Of a DNA stretch of 64,000 nt, positions 56,281 through 64,000 are shown in pieces. The first letter of the stretch is position 1, and the number at the start of each line of letters is the position of its first letter. The position numbers were made by a program, and so were the translations under genes. The notes under the pieces are model-generated. The model saw only the letters and a program-made list of their open reading frames with translations, did not search any database and had not been told where the DNA came from. Source of the stretch: Aeromonas eucrenophila (GTDB lineage Bacteria; Pseudomonadota; Gammaproteobacteria; Enterobacterales; Aeromonadaceae); contig NZ_CDDF01000005.1 of the NCBI RefSeq assembly GCF_000819865.1, forward strand, positions 170,924 through 234,923, given 5' to 3'.

Positions 56281-57054
56281 TTACAAACCGCGGGCGTTCA
56301 GCATATCCCGGTAGCGCTGGTGCAGCAGCTTGACTCGCTCCACATAGGCGCGGGTCTCCGCATAGGGCGGGATACCGCCGTGTTTCTGCACGGCGCCGGC
56401 GCCCGCGTTGTAGGCGGCGGTGGCCAGGGAGATGTTGCCGTCGTACTGCTTGAGCAGACCCGCCAGGTATTTCACCCCGCCGAAGATGTTCTGCTCCGCC
56501 AGCAGGGCGTTGCCGACCCCGAGCTCGCGGGCGGTGGCCGGCATCAACTGGGTCAGCCCCATGGCCCCCTTGCGGGATACGGCGAGGGGGTTGAAGGCGG
56601 ATTCGGCGTGGATCAGCGCCCGGATAAGGGCGGGATCCACGCTGTAGGTCTTGGCCGCCGCCTTGATGGTACTGGCGTAGTCGTAGAGGAAGAGGCCAGT
56701 GGTGCGCCAGTTGACCTTGGAGGCGGGGTCGCAGGCGTAGCAGTCGTTGAACAGCAAGAGCTCGTAGTGGCCCTGCTCCGGCATCATGTCGGAGTAGCGG
56801 ATGACCCCGTTCTTCTGCACCGACTTGTAGACCTGGATCTGGCGAGGCGCCGGAGCCGATGCCTTGGCCAGCTCAGGGGCGGGATCGGGGGCAGAGACGG
56901 TGGCGGGCTCCGGCTTCGCCGTGACCACGGGTTTCACCGTGATGGTGGGGGGGGTCTCCGTCGTCAGGATCACCACTTCGGCCGGTGACGGCATCTGGCC
57001 CCAGACAGAGAGGGAAATCAAGGGAATGGCTCCCAGCAAGATCCATGCTTTCAA
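56281..57054 (-). CDS. Lytic transglycosylase (SLT domain)
   Basis: 257 aa. Signal peptide MKAWILLGAIPLISLSVWG, then a Pro/Ala-rich linker (about 22-70), a DUF4124-like or short segment (VYKSVQKNGVIRYSDMMPEQG), and the SLT domain (about 128-245) with ALIHAESAFNPLAVSRKGAMGLTQLMP (catalytic Glu in HAESAF, split here by position), GVKYLAGLL and ATAAYNAGAGAV. It cleaves peptidoglycan to 1,6-anhydromuropeptides in the periplasm. Its 3' end is duplicated twice downstream. Confidence 0.9.
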   Translation of the reverse strand: MKAWILLGAIPLISLSVWGQMPSPAEVVILTTETPPTITVKPVVTAKPEPATVSAPDPAPELAKASAPAPRQIQVYKSVQKNGVIRYSDMMPEQGHYELLLFNDCYACDPASKVNWRTTGLFLYDYASTIKAAAKTYSVDPALIRALIHAESAFNPLAVSRKGAMGLTQLMPATARELGVGNALLAEQNIFGGVKYLAGLLKQYDGNISLATAAYNAGAGAVQKHGGIPPYAETRAYVERVKLLHQRYRDMLNARGL

Positions 57055-57147
57055 CGGCTTGCTCCTTAAGCCTCGTTAGCCACGTTGAGTAAAGCATCGG
57101 GGGCGGGGCAGAACAAGCTCGCCGTGAGGCGCGCCAGAAGAAAAGCC

Positions 57148-57177
57148 AAAAAGAGGAGGCCGCGCTCGGGCGGCCTC
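57148..57177 (-). terminator. Terminator of the amylase gene (minus strand)
   Basis: GAGGCCG/CGGCCTC stem (57156-57177); on the minus strand CTCTTTTTGG follows as the U tract. Confidence 0.75.
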
Positions 57178-57196
57178 ACACATGCAGCTTGCCGAT

Positions 57197-58594
57197 TTAT
57201 TCCTGCAACCAGAGCCGGGCACTGCGCGCCGGCATGGCGACCCGCACCCACTGGCTCTGCACATTGATGACGGCGTTTTGATCCAGCACGTCCTTGTAGT
57301 TGCGATACCAGTTCAGCTCGAACTTGGCGGTATCGAGCCAGTACTCCTGCTCGTAGTCACACTTGTTGACGCCAACCAGCCCCAGCTTGCCCCGCTTGAA
57401 CAGCACGAAGCAGTCGCCGCTGCCGATGAGCTGCATGGGCTGCCCTTGCACCGCGTTGTGGAAGCGGATCATCCCCTTGAGATCGTTTCGCAGGTAGTAG
57501 TCCTGCCAGCGCAGACCGTCCTTGTCCTGGGTCTCGCCGTGATCCGAATAGACCAGGGGCGAGCCGCCATCCCGGCCGAGCAGATAGGCATAGGCCAGCT
57601 TCTCGTCGGTCTGGCTCAGGATCTGGTAGCGGAAACCGTCGTTGGTGGGAATATCGTGGGTGATGGCGAAGGTGACCGCCCGGTTGCCCGGCAGGGCCTG
57701 ACCGTAGGCGCCGGGATCCGCCAGCTGGTTCATGCTGCCGCCATAGCCGAGCGCCCCGCGCAGGGAGGCGAACAGCGGGAAGTCATAGGCGCCCTGGCCG
57801 CTGTTGTCGAGATAAGGCTTGAGGAAGCGCTCGTAATCCGTGCTGCCGGCGCCCCCGGAGGTGATCACCTCCCCAAACACGTGCATGCCCTGCTTGATCT
57901 CCGGGGTGAACACGGCATTGATCTGGTAATCGCTCATGTGCTTGACCGCATCGACCCGGAAACCCTTGATCCCCATCCCCTTGAGCGCCTTGAGATAGGC
58001 CTGCTGCTGGCTCACCACCCAGTTGTTGGGGTCGAGATCCGGTAGCCCCTTGTCGCTGGCGCCGCCACACAGACGCCAATACTGGACGTGGCCGGGATCA
58101 CTCCAGTCGGTGATGCAGCCCTCTGGGTGGAAGTCCGAGGCCGACAGCAAGTTCTGCCCCAGGTCGCCAAACAGTCGTTGTCTACCGTAGTAATCTGGGT
58201 TGGTAGCGTATTGTCCTATCAACTCAGTACCGGGGTAGTTGAGGTCGCTGCGCTTCCAGCTCTCGTTGGCCATGTGGTTGAGCACCACATCCGCATAGAC
58301 GGCGATGCCGCGGGCCTGCATGGCGGCGATCAGCTGTTCGAGATCCTGCTTGTTGCCGAGGGGGTTGTCGACGAGCCGCAGATCCTGGGGCTGATAACGG
58401 GCCCACCACTCGTTGCCGGAGGACTTGAGGGGCGGCGAGATCAGCACCTGCTTGTAGCCCGCCCCCTTGATGAGATCGGCCTTGGCGGTGACCTCGCTGT
58501 ATTTCCAGTTGAAGGCGTGCAGTATGACGTCGGCTTGCGCCAGAGGGGCGATCAGCATGCCTGCGATCGCCAGTATTCCCGCTGTATTTTTCAT
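57197..58594 (-). CDS. amyA: Secreted alpha-amylase (GH13)
   Basis: 465 aa from the minus-strand ATG at 58594 (AAGGACAG upstream); the upstream extension is rejected because the signal peptide MKNTAGILAIAGMLIAPLAQA begins here. GH13 regions: AVYADVVLNHMANES (region I), GFRVDAVKHM with nucleophile Asp (II), FGEVITSGGAG with the acid/base Glu (III) and FAITHDIPTNDGF (IV). Hydrolyses internal alpha-1,4 bonds of starch outside the cell. Length and motifs fit Aeromonas alpha-amylases. Confidence 0.93.
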   Translation of the reverse strand: MKNTAGILAIAGMLIAPLAQADVILHAFNWKYSEVTAKADLIKGAGYKQVLISPPLKSSGNEWWARYQPQDLRLVDNPLGNKQDLEQLIAAMQARGIAVYADVVLNHMANESWKRSDLNYPGTELIGQYATNPDYYGRQRLFGDLGQNLLSASDFHPEGCITDWSDPGHVQYWRLCGGASDKGLPDLDPNNWVVSQQQAYLKALKGMGIKGFRVDAVKHMSDYQINAVFTPEIKQGMHVFGEVITSGGAGSTDYERFLKPYLDNSGQGAYDFPLFASLRGALGYGGSMNQLADPGAYGQALPGNRAVTFAITHDIPTNDGFRYQILSQTDEKLAYAYLLGRDGGSPLVYSDHGETQDKDGLRWQDYYLRNDLKGMIRFHNAVQGQPMQLIGSGDCFVLFKRGKLGLVGVNKCDYEQEYWLDTAKFELNWYRNYKDVLDQNAVINVQSQWVRVAMPARSARLWLQE

Positions 58595-58776
58595 TATTGT
58601 CTGTCCTTGTTTGGGTGCCCGAATGGGCACCCAGAGCCTCACATCGGCCTCTGCAGGCGGCAATCCCGGCGTGGTCGTTTTGTGAGTAGATTCAAGGCGG
58701 ATCATCAGGAGTTGTGACGGCTTGCATAAAACCGCCGAGGCCCCGGTATTACTGTCTTTGTTGTCACTTTGAAGGG

Positions 58777-59931
58777 CTAGTCCAGGCCATTGTTGTAGAC
58801 CGGCTGCCAGGCGCAGAGGCGTTGGTTGTTGCGCGAGTTGTGCAGCCAGAAACGGTTGCAGTTGTCGTCGTAGTTGCTGGTGCCGACATTGATCCCGTAG
58901 CTGCTCAGGCGCACCCCTTGCAGGGACTGATAGACGCCGTTACGCAGCAGGGAGAAGTGCAGGTGCGGACCGGTGGAAGAGCCCCCCTCGCACAGGGCAT
59001 CGTTGCGGTTGCTGGCATAGGTGCCGATGGGGCTGTCCGCCGCCACATAGTCGCCGCTGCGCACCGAGATGCCGCTCATGTGGTAGTAGTTGGTGGCCCA
59101 GCCGTTGGGGGCGGTGATCCTGAGCTGGCAGCGGGAGAAGACGGTGACGGTGCCGCTGTTGGCGGCGGTGACTGTGTAGGTGGCACCGCCCCAGCCCGGC
59201 CAGTCGTAGGAGACGTCGATGGAGGAGTAAGGGTAGCCGGAGCCACTGTGTGAGTGGGCGCCGTTGACCTTCCAGCTGTATCCCTGCCGCCAGGGCAGCT
59301 GGAATTGGCCGGTAGCCAGTTGGGATGGCGTATCGGCAACCGATGCCTTTGAGCGGGTCAGTGCATCGGGGCCAAACAGGGTCTGCCACTGTTCGGTCAG
59401 CTGTTGTTGCGCCGCCTTGTCGAGCAGGCTGGCCAGGGCAAGCCGATGAGCATCGCCGCGGGGAAGGGGGCTTTGCTTGGCTTGCTGCAACCGGGTTCTG
59501 GCCTGATAGAAGCGCTCCGACAACTGGCGGGCCATCAGCTCCAGCTGGTTATCAAATCCCTTCGCCTTGACCAGATTGGCAAAGGGCACCGCCATGGCCT
59601 GCTTCGACGGCGCCGAGATGAGTCGACTGCTTGCCTCCATCAGGGCCAGCAGCAACTGGGGATTGAGGCTGGTGATGCCGCTCCAGTGCAGGATGATCTC
59701 CTCCTTGGGCAGCAGATGCGGCGCCTGCTGCAGCAGGAAATCGTGCAGATCGAAGGCCATGGCGGCCTCACCATAGACGAAGTGGGCCTCGTCCAGCGGC
59801 ACCTCGGCGGTGTCAATCGCCCCGAGCTGCTGCTGGCTGAAGGAGCCGGGGACTAGGGGAGTGTGGATGTCGCCGGCCCAGGCGAGGGTAGGCAGCATCA
59901 ACATCAGTAAGGGGGACGTCGTCTTGAACAT
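58777..59931 (-). CDS. M23 metallopeptidase, LasA/beta-lytic type
   Basis: 384 aa from ATG 59931, where a signal peptide (MFKTTSPLLMLMLPTLAWA) begins. A propeptide of about 180 residues is followed by a mature M23 domain with GSGYPYSSIDVSYDWPGWGG (zinc ligands in the HxxxD-type region are SIDVSYD here), YYHMSGISVRSGDYV, and GPHLHFSLLRNG (HxH ligand and catalytic His). Four cysteines lie near the end (CNRFWLHNSRNNQRLCAW). It resembles LasA/beta-lytic protease, which cuts glycine-rich bridges in staphylococcal walls. Secreted. Confidence 0.9.
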   Translation of the reverse strand: MFKTTSPLLMLMLPTLAWAGDIHTPLVPGSFSQQQLGAIDTAEVPLDEAHFVYGEAAMAFDLHDFLLQQAPHLLPKEEIILHWSGITSLNPQLLLALMEASSRLISAPSKQAMAVPFANLVKAKGFDNQLELMARQLSERFYQARTRLQQAKQSPLPRGDAHRLALASLLDKAAQQQLTEQWQTLFGPDALTRSKASVADTPSQLATGQFQLPWRQGYSWKVNGAHSHSGSGYPYSSIDVSYDWPGWGGATYTVTAANSGTVTVFSRCQLRITAPNGWATNYYHMSGISVRSGDYVAADSPIGTYASNRNDALCEGGSSTGPHLHFSLLRNGVYQSLQGVRLSSYGINVGTSNYDDNCNRFWLHNSRNNQRLCAWQPVYNNGLD

Positions 59932-60370
59932 GGCATTCTCCTTGTTCCTTGGCATGAGGTGCTGTGTAGGGGATCCCACAGGGCAACGGCAGCGCTGGGC
60001 TCTATCCAGGTCTATGTCCAGGACTCACCCTAGGCGGAAAAGCACAAATTGCTATTCGAATGGAGCTTTTTTATAGGGGCCAAGATTGGCAAGAAATGTT
60101 AAATAAAATTTACACTGATAGCTTTCTGTTCTAGATCAGTACCTTGTGATCTAGTGTGTGGCATGGTTCCGTAAAGGGAGTAGGATCGGCGGGCTCATTG
60201 AGCCTGTCTGATCCTGGCTCAGATTTGAGGACGAACTCAGTCGATAACCACCAGGCTATTGGCTTCTTTGTAAGTTAAAGGCATGTTATCTTGCTGTTGC
60301 TCCATTCTGGTCTGATCTGTTGATGGAGCCTGATGATGAGTCAAGCAGGGCCTCGGTGGCCAGGGGCGCA
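59932..60370. other. 439-nt intergenic region upstream of the M23 protease gene
   Basis: Divergent promoter region between the M23 protease (minus) and GNAT gene (plus). It turns AT-rich at about 60045-60125. Besides the dyad at 60131-60154 no known site or gene was recognised. Confidence 0.5.
60131..60154. promoter_or_regulatory. Palindromic candidate operator upstream of the M23 protease gene
   Basis: CTAGATCA (60131-60138) and TGATCTAG (60147-60154) form a perfect 8-bp dyad with an 8-nt spacer. It lies 200 nt before the protease start and 217 nt before the GNAT start. No named regulator was matched. Confidence 0.45.
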
Positions 60371-60835
60371 ATGGGTACTACAGGCAGGCAGGCGATGGAG
60401 CTCAGGTTTGAAGAGTACTGTGATGCGGATCTGTCGCTGATCAGGGACTATTACGAGACGACATTTTCCCACTATGTGCCGGACTTGGCCGAGCGGATCT
60501 TCGTGGTACGCGACGCCCACTGGCTGGTGGGTGCCGTGCGCTTGCGCGACGAGCAGGACTACTACCATCTGTGCGGCTTCCGGCTGCTGCCCCATTATCA
60601 GTCACTGGGCCTGGGGTCACGCCTGCTGCAGCGTGCCTGCAGCGATCTGCTGGACAAACCCGTGGTTTGCCACGCGTTGCCGTTCGAAAAGCCGTTCTAT
60701 CTCAAGGCGGGCTTCGCCCATCTCCCCCTGCACGAGCTGGAGGGTCCCCTTCATACCCTCTATGACCAGCAGCGCGAACAGGGTTACCAGATCGAGCTGC
60801 TGGTGCGTCAAGCGACGTCCACGATTTACAACTGA
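60371..60835 (+). CDS. GNAT family N-acetyltransferase
   Basis: 154 aa from the ATG at 60371, which has AGGGG 4 nt upstream; ATG 60395 is an alternative. RDYYETTFSHYVPD, FVVRDAHWLVGAVRLRDE, and the acetyl-CoA loop LLPHYQSLGLGSRLLQRA (Q/R-x-x-G-x-G/S) are followed by PFEKPFYLKAGF. Substrate unknown. It is convergent with the YceB-like gene, with only 1 nt between the stops. Confidence 0.82.
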   Translation: MGTTGRQAMELRFEEYCDADLSLIRDYYETTFSHYVPDLAERIFVVRDAHWLVGAVRLRDEQDYYHLCGFRLLPHYQSLGLGSRLLQRACSDLLDKPVVCHALPFEKPFYLKAGFAHLPLHELEGPLHTLYDQQREQGYQIELLVRQATSTIYN

Positions 60836-60836
60836 C

Positions 60837-61379
60837 TCACTGGGGCTTGGTCAGCAGGTGGATCTTGCCCGGTGACAGCTCCAGCCCCAGCAGATTGTCC
60901 TTGAGCCAGGCCTGGTTCGGATCCTTGTCGTCGAGCTTGTAGACCGGCTGGGTCTCCAGCCGCTTCTCCATGCTCTGCAGCAGCATCCTCAGCATGAAAC
61001 CAAACTTCTGCTCCGCCGCCGCCGGCTCCAGCTTGTAGTCAATCAGCTTCATGTTGTCGAGAAACAGGGCGCTCTGGGCCTTGTCGTAGCGTGGCCTGGC
61101 CTCATAGGTCATGTTCAGCAGCGCGTCGTACTCGGTCTGATCCGGCAGGGCTATCTTCAGCTTGCCCTTGCCAAACACCCTGGCGGTGTCCGGGCTCTGG
61201 CGGCCGATCTGGACATCGCTCTGCTCGAGCTGAACATGGGCCTTGATGATGCCGGGCAACTCCAGCTGTTTATCCACTTGCACCTGGGATTGCAGGTACT
61301 GATTTATCTGTTGCTCATTGATGTCATATGAGCCTTGACCTAGCATGGCCAGACTCAACAGCATAGATTGCAGGATCAT
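60837..61379 (-). CDS. YceB-like DUF1439 protein
   Basis: 180 aa. N-terminal hydrophobic segment MILQSMLLSLAMLGQG (signal peptide-like, no lipobox cysteine, unlike the E. coli lipoprotein). NEQQINQYLQ, LPGIIKAHVQLEQSDVQIGR, ARVFGKGKLKIALP and the late QPVYKLDD, LLGLELSPGKIHLL follow the DUF1439 pattern (in E. coli TEQEINQSL...LPGVADAHI). Periplasmic, function unknown. Divergent from the cardiolipin synthase gene. Confidence 0.8.
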   Translation of the reverse strand: MILQSMLLSLAMLGQGSYDINEQQINQYLQSQVQVDKQLELPGIIKAHVQLEQSDVQIGRQSPDTARVFGKGKLKIALPDQTEYDALLNMTYEARPRYDKAQSALFLDNMKLIDYKLEPAAAEQKFGFMLRMLLQSMEKRLETQPVYKLDDKDPNQAWLKDNLLGLELSPGKIHLLTKPQ

Positions 61380-61475
61380 GCTAACGACCTGATAGAATGG
61401 GTTTGTTCTTCAGCATACCATTCTGGCTCTGTGGGGTCTGCCCACTCTATTTCACCATGACATCAAGGAGTCGCC

Positions 61476-62957
61476 TTGCTCGACGGTCTGGAATACGACA
61501 TTCAGTTGCTATTTTCTCGCTTTCTCGGCTGGTTGCTGCTCTTCTTCCACACCGTGATAGTGGCGGGGGTGTCGCTGCGGGTGGTGATGAAGCGGCGTCC
61601 CATCGGGGTGTCACTGGCCTGGCTGGCTCTCATCTATGCCATCCCCTTCGCCGGGGTCGGCTTCTACGTGCTGTTTGGCGAAATCAGGCTGGGCCGCAAG
61701 CGGGCCGAGCGGGCCCAGGCCATGTACCGGCCTTACGCCATCTGGATCCGCCAGCTGGCTCGGCTCTTCCCCCAGCACTGCTGCGAGGTGGGCAGCAAGG
61801 CGCGGCCGCTGCACGATCTCATCCAGGGGCGGCTGGCCATGCCCATGCTGTCCGGCAACCGGATGACGCTGTTGCACAAGCCGGATGCCATCTTGCAGGA
61901 GATAGTGCGCGACATCCGCCACTCTTCCCAATCCTGCTATCTGGAGTTCTACATCTGGCACCCTGGCGGGCACGCGGATGCGGTGGGCGAGGCGCTGATC
62001 GAGGTGGCGGCGCGCGGCGTGGATTGTCGTGTGCTGCTCGATTCCATCGGCAGCAAGGCCTTTTTCCGCTCGGCCTGGCCCAAGCGGCTGCGCAAGGCCG
62101 GGGTCAAGCTGGTGGAAGTGTTGCCGGTCGGTGCCTGGCGTATCCCGTTCCAGCGCCAGGACTTGCGCATGCACCGCAAGCTGGTGGTGATCGATGACAA
62201 GGTCGGTTACACCGGCTCCATGAACATGGTGGATCCTCGCTTCTTCAAACAGGATGCGGGGGTCGGCCAGTGGGTCGACATCATGATCCGGGTGCAGGGG
62301 CCCGTGGTGCCGCTGATGTGGTCCACCTTCGTCTCGGATTGGGAGATGGAGACCGGCGAGCGGCTGCTCGACAGCCTGCAGCACGAGCCCGAAGCCTGGC
62401 CCCAGACCAACTATCGTGCCCAGCTCATTCCCTCAGGCCCCTTCGTCGGCGGCGACTGCATCCAGCAGAGCCTGCTGCTGGCCATCTATCAGGCGCGCCA
62501 CCACCTGGTACTGACCACCCCCTATTTCGTGCCTGACGATCCGCTGGCGGCAGCGCTCTCCTCGGCGGCGGCCCGCGGTGTGCTGGTGCAACTGGTGTTG
62601 CCGGCACGCAACGATTCTCTGATGGCCAACCACGCCTGCAACTCCTTCATGGAGGAGCTGCTCGAGGCCGGGGTCGAGATCTATCGCTACGATGCCGGAT
62701 TGTTGCACACCAAGAGCGTGCTGGTGGACGACGACTTCGCCCTGGTGGGCACGGTCAACCTCGACAGGCGCAGCCTCTGGCTCAACTTCGAGGTGACCCT
62801 GCTCATCGACAATCCGGTGTTTGTCGCCGAGATGAATCAGCTGGTGCAGGGCTACATGCTGGAGGCGACCCCCATGTCGCTCGCCCAGTGGCGGGCCCGC
62901 CCCTGGTACAAGAAGCTGCTGGAGAACATCTTCTACCTGTTCAGCCCCTTGCTATAA
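61476..62957 (+). CDS. clsA: Cardiolipin synthase
   Basis: 493 aa with a TTG start at 61476 (AAGGAG 5 nt upstream). Two N-terminal helices (about 13-37, 45-67) anchor it to the inner membrane. Two phospholipase D HKD motifs: HRKLVVIDDKVGYTGSMNM and HTKSVLVDDDFALVGTVNLD. PYFVPDDPLAAAL lies between. It condenses two phosphatidylglycerols to cardiolipin and glycerol. Length and motifs fit ClsA. Confidence 0.94.
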   Translation: MLDGLEYDIQLLFSRFLGWLLLFFHTVIVAGVSLRVVMKRRPIGVSLAWLALIYAIPFAGVGFYVLFGEIRLGRKRAERAQAMYRPYAIWIRQLARLFPQHCCEVGSKARPLHDLIQGRLAMPMLSGNRMTLLHKPDAILQEIVRDIRHSSQSCYLEFYIWHPGGHADAVGEALIEVAARGVDCRVLLDSIGSKAFFRSAWPKRLRKAGVKLVEVLPVGAWRIPFQRQDLRMHRKLVVIDDKVGYTGSMNMVDPRFFKQDAGVGQWVDIMIRVQGPVVPLMWSTFVSDWEMETGERLLDSLQHEPEAWPQTNYRAQLIPSGPFVGGDCIQQSLLLAIYQARHHLVLTTPYFVPDDPLAAALSSAAARGVLVQLVLPARNDSLMANHACNSFMEELLEAGVEIYRYDAGLLHTKSVLVDDDFALVGTVNLDRRSLWLNFEVTLLIDNPVFVAEMNQLVQGYMLEATPMSLAQWRARPWYKKLLENIFYLFSPLL

Positions 62958-63066
62958 AAACGCAGCAGTGAGTGCAGATAATGGATTCTGAGCCGGGAAG
63001 GTACTTGCCTGTGTCCCCGTCTGCCCCGTAGAGTGCGCCAATACGCCTTTAGAGAGTGAGATCAAG

Positions 63067-64000
63067 ATGAAAAAGAAAGTGGCCCTGGCCGTCGGTGCGG
63101 TAGTGGTGGCAGGTGGACTGGCCGCCTGCTGGTATACCGGACAAACCTTCGACCGGATCCTCGCCGAGGAGATCGCCAAGGTGAAACAGGGCAGTGGCGT
63201 CGAGCTCACCTGGACCCCAAGCAGCGAGAACCTGTTTACCCGTGACGGCGTGCTCAAGGTGGTGGTGACGCCACAGGCGCTGGCGAGCCTGGATCCCCAG
63301 TTGGCGGGGAGCGAGCCCATCGAGATGGATCTCAATAGCAGCAACCGCATCTTGCCGTTCTATATCAAGAGCCAGCTGCTGCTCGATACCGCCAAGGGGA
63401 CGCTGGCCTCCGTCTTCACCGCCCTTGGCATGCAGCAGTGGCAACTTGGCCTCGAATCGGCAAGCAGCCTCCTGACCCAGAGTCAGAGCGCCCGCTTCTG
63501 GCTGAGCGACTTCAAGGTCAAGGAGGGGATGAACGAGGTAAGCTTCCTGCCCCTGAACGGCAGTTACAGCGGCGATCTGGATGGCAATGGCCACATCACC
63601 TTCCAGTGGCAGGGAATCACCTTGCACGATGCCCAGAGCAAGATGGACATGGTGCTGGCGGATCTCAAGGGCAGCGCCGATGTGGCCGAGATCAGCGGCG
63701 TCTGGCTCTCGCCTCGCAGCGATGCGACCCTGTCCGCCTTCTCCCTGACGCTGCCGGAGAGCGCCAAGCTCTCCCTGCAGGGGCTGACCAGTTCGACCCA
63801 GTTGGCGGGTGACGATGCCCAGACCCTCTCCAGCCGTTATCAGATGAAGGTGGCGACCCTCAATCTGGAGAACGAGGGCGACAAGCTGGCGCTGACCCAG
63901 GGCAATCTGGATCTGTCGTTGAAGGGGCTGGATCTGGAAGGCTATCAGACGCTGCAGGCGGCCAGTGGTCAGCGGGTGGACGAGGCGGCTATCCAGCAGG
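63067..64000 (+). CDS. DUF945 (YdgA-like) protein, truncated by the window end
   Basis: 311 complete codons are visible and no stop is reached. N-terminal helix VALAVGAVVVAGGLAACWYTG, then VELTWTPSSENLFTRDGVLKVVV and a beta-rich body of repeated amphipathic strands with many serines and leucines (TLSAFSLTLPESAKLSL, ATLNLENEGDKLALTQGN), as in DUF945/YdgA. Probably inner-membrane-anchored and periplasmic. The ATG has GAGATCAAG upstream. Function unknown. Confidence 0.8.
   Translation, partial: MKKKVALAVGAVVVAGGLAACWYTGQTFDRILAEEIAKVKQGSGVELTWTPSSENLFTRDGVLKVVVTPQALASLDPQLAGSEPIEMDLNSSNRILPFYIKSQLLLDTAKGTLASVFTALGMQQWQLGLESASSLLTQSQSARFWLSDFKVKEGMNEVSFLPLNGSYSGDLDGNGHITFQWQGITLHDAQSKMDMVLADLKGSADVAEISGVWLSPRSDATLSAFSLTLPESAKLSLQGLTSSTQLAGDDAQTLSSRYQMKVATLNLENEGDKLALTQGNLDLSLKGLDLEGYQTLQAASGQRVDEAAIQQ

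Overview
The window looks like chromosomal DNA of an Aeromonas-type gammaproteobacterium. It is GC-rich and gene-dense. Many proteins resemble enteric and vibrio homologues (PhoBR, NagK, FklB, XanP, MaeA, YgiQ, RssA), and these sit beside genes typical of Aeromonas: tandem ompA paralogues, the AapJQMP general amino-acid importer, a LasA/beta-lytic M23 protease and a secreted alpha-amylase. The genus is inferred from protein resemblance, not from a search. No rRNA, tRNA, prophage, complete insertion sequence or CRISPR array was seen.

Layout. 1-3.4 kb: phosphate starvation unit phoB-phoR-pstS with two Pho boxes. 3.4-10.2 kb: M48 lipoprotease, GNAT, nagK, cutC with a tandem array of its own 3' end, fklB, and an ABC-2 exporter with a DUF2845 gene. 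10.4-14.9 kb: aapJQMP behind a sigma-54-like promoter. 15-19 kb: ytfK behind a Pho box, yfcD, a peroxiredoxin, yrbG and an ornithine decarboxylase. 19.3-21.2 kb: tandem glycine riboswitch and sodium:alanine/glycine symporter. 21.2-31.4 kb: lipoate ligase-like protein, xanP, a diguanylate cyclase, a chemoreceptor, yciN, MATE/AraC pair and maeA. 31.4-35.2 kb: three ompA paralogues. 35.4-48.3 kb: XRE regulator, NSS transporter, rssA, a second diguanylate cyclase, RND efflux pair and ygiQ. 48.3-52.4 kb: a compact three-gene operon of unknown function (OmpA-like lipoprotein, five-helix membrane protein, VWA-like periplasmic protein). 53-64 kb: an MviM-like oxidoreductase, ruvC, aqpZ, lytic transglycosylase, amylase, M23 protease, GNAT, YceB-like protein, cardiolipin synthase and the start of a DUF945 gene.

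The most unusual signal is a recurrent structure, not a gene family. At five separate loci a gene end is duplicated in tandem just outside the intact gene, with periods of about 83-133 nt, as decayed relics: 5' ends for pstS and ruvC, 3' ends for cutC (four good copies plus a fifth broken by a palindrome), yfcD, and the lytic transglycosylase (two relics, the farther one more decayed). Several relics keep short open frames that overlap or abut the parent gene.

Other leads are the three-gene envelope operon at 48.3-52.4 kb; a 140-bp inverted-repeat-ended element present in two copies, one of them in the leader between the glycine aptamers and their symporter gene, which has a perfect Shine-Dalgarno-masking hairpin; and Pho boxes that place phoBR, pstS and the stringent-response gene ytfK in one local regulon.
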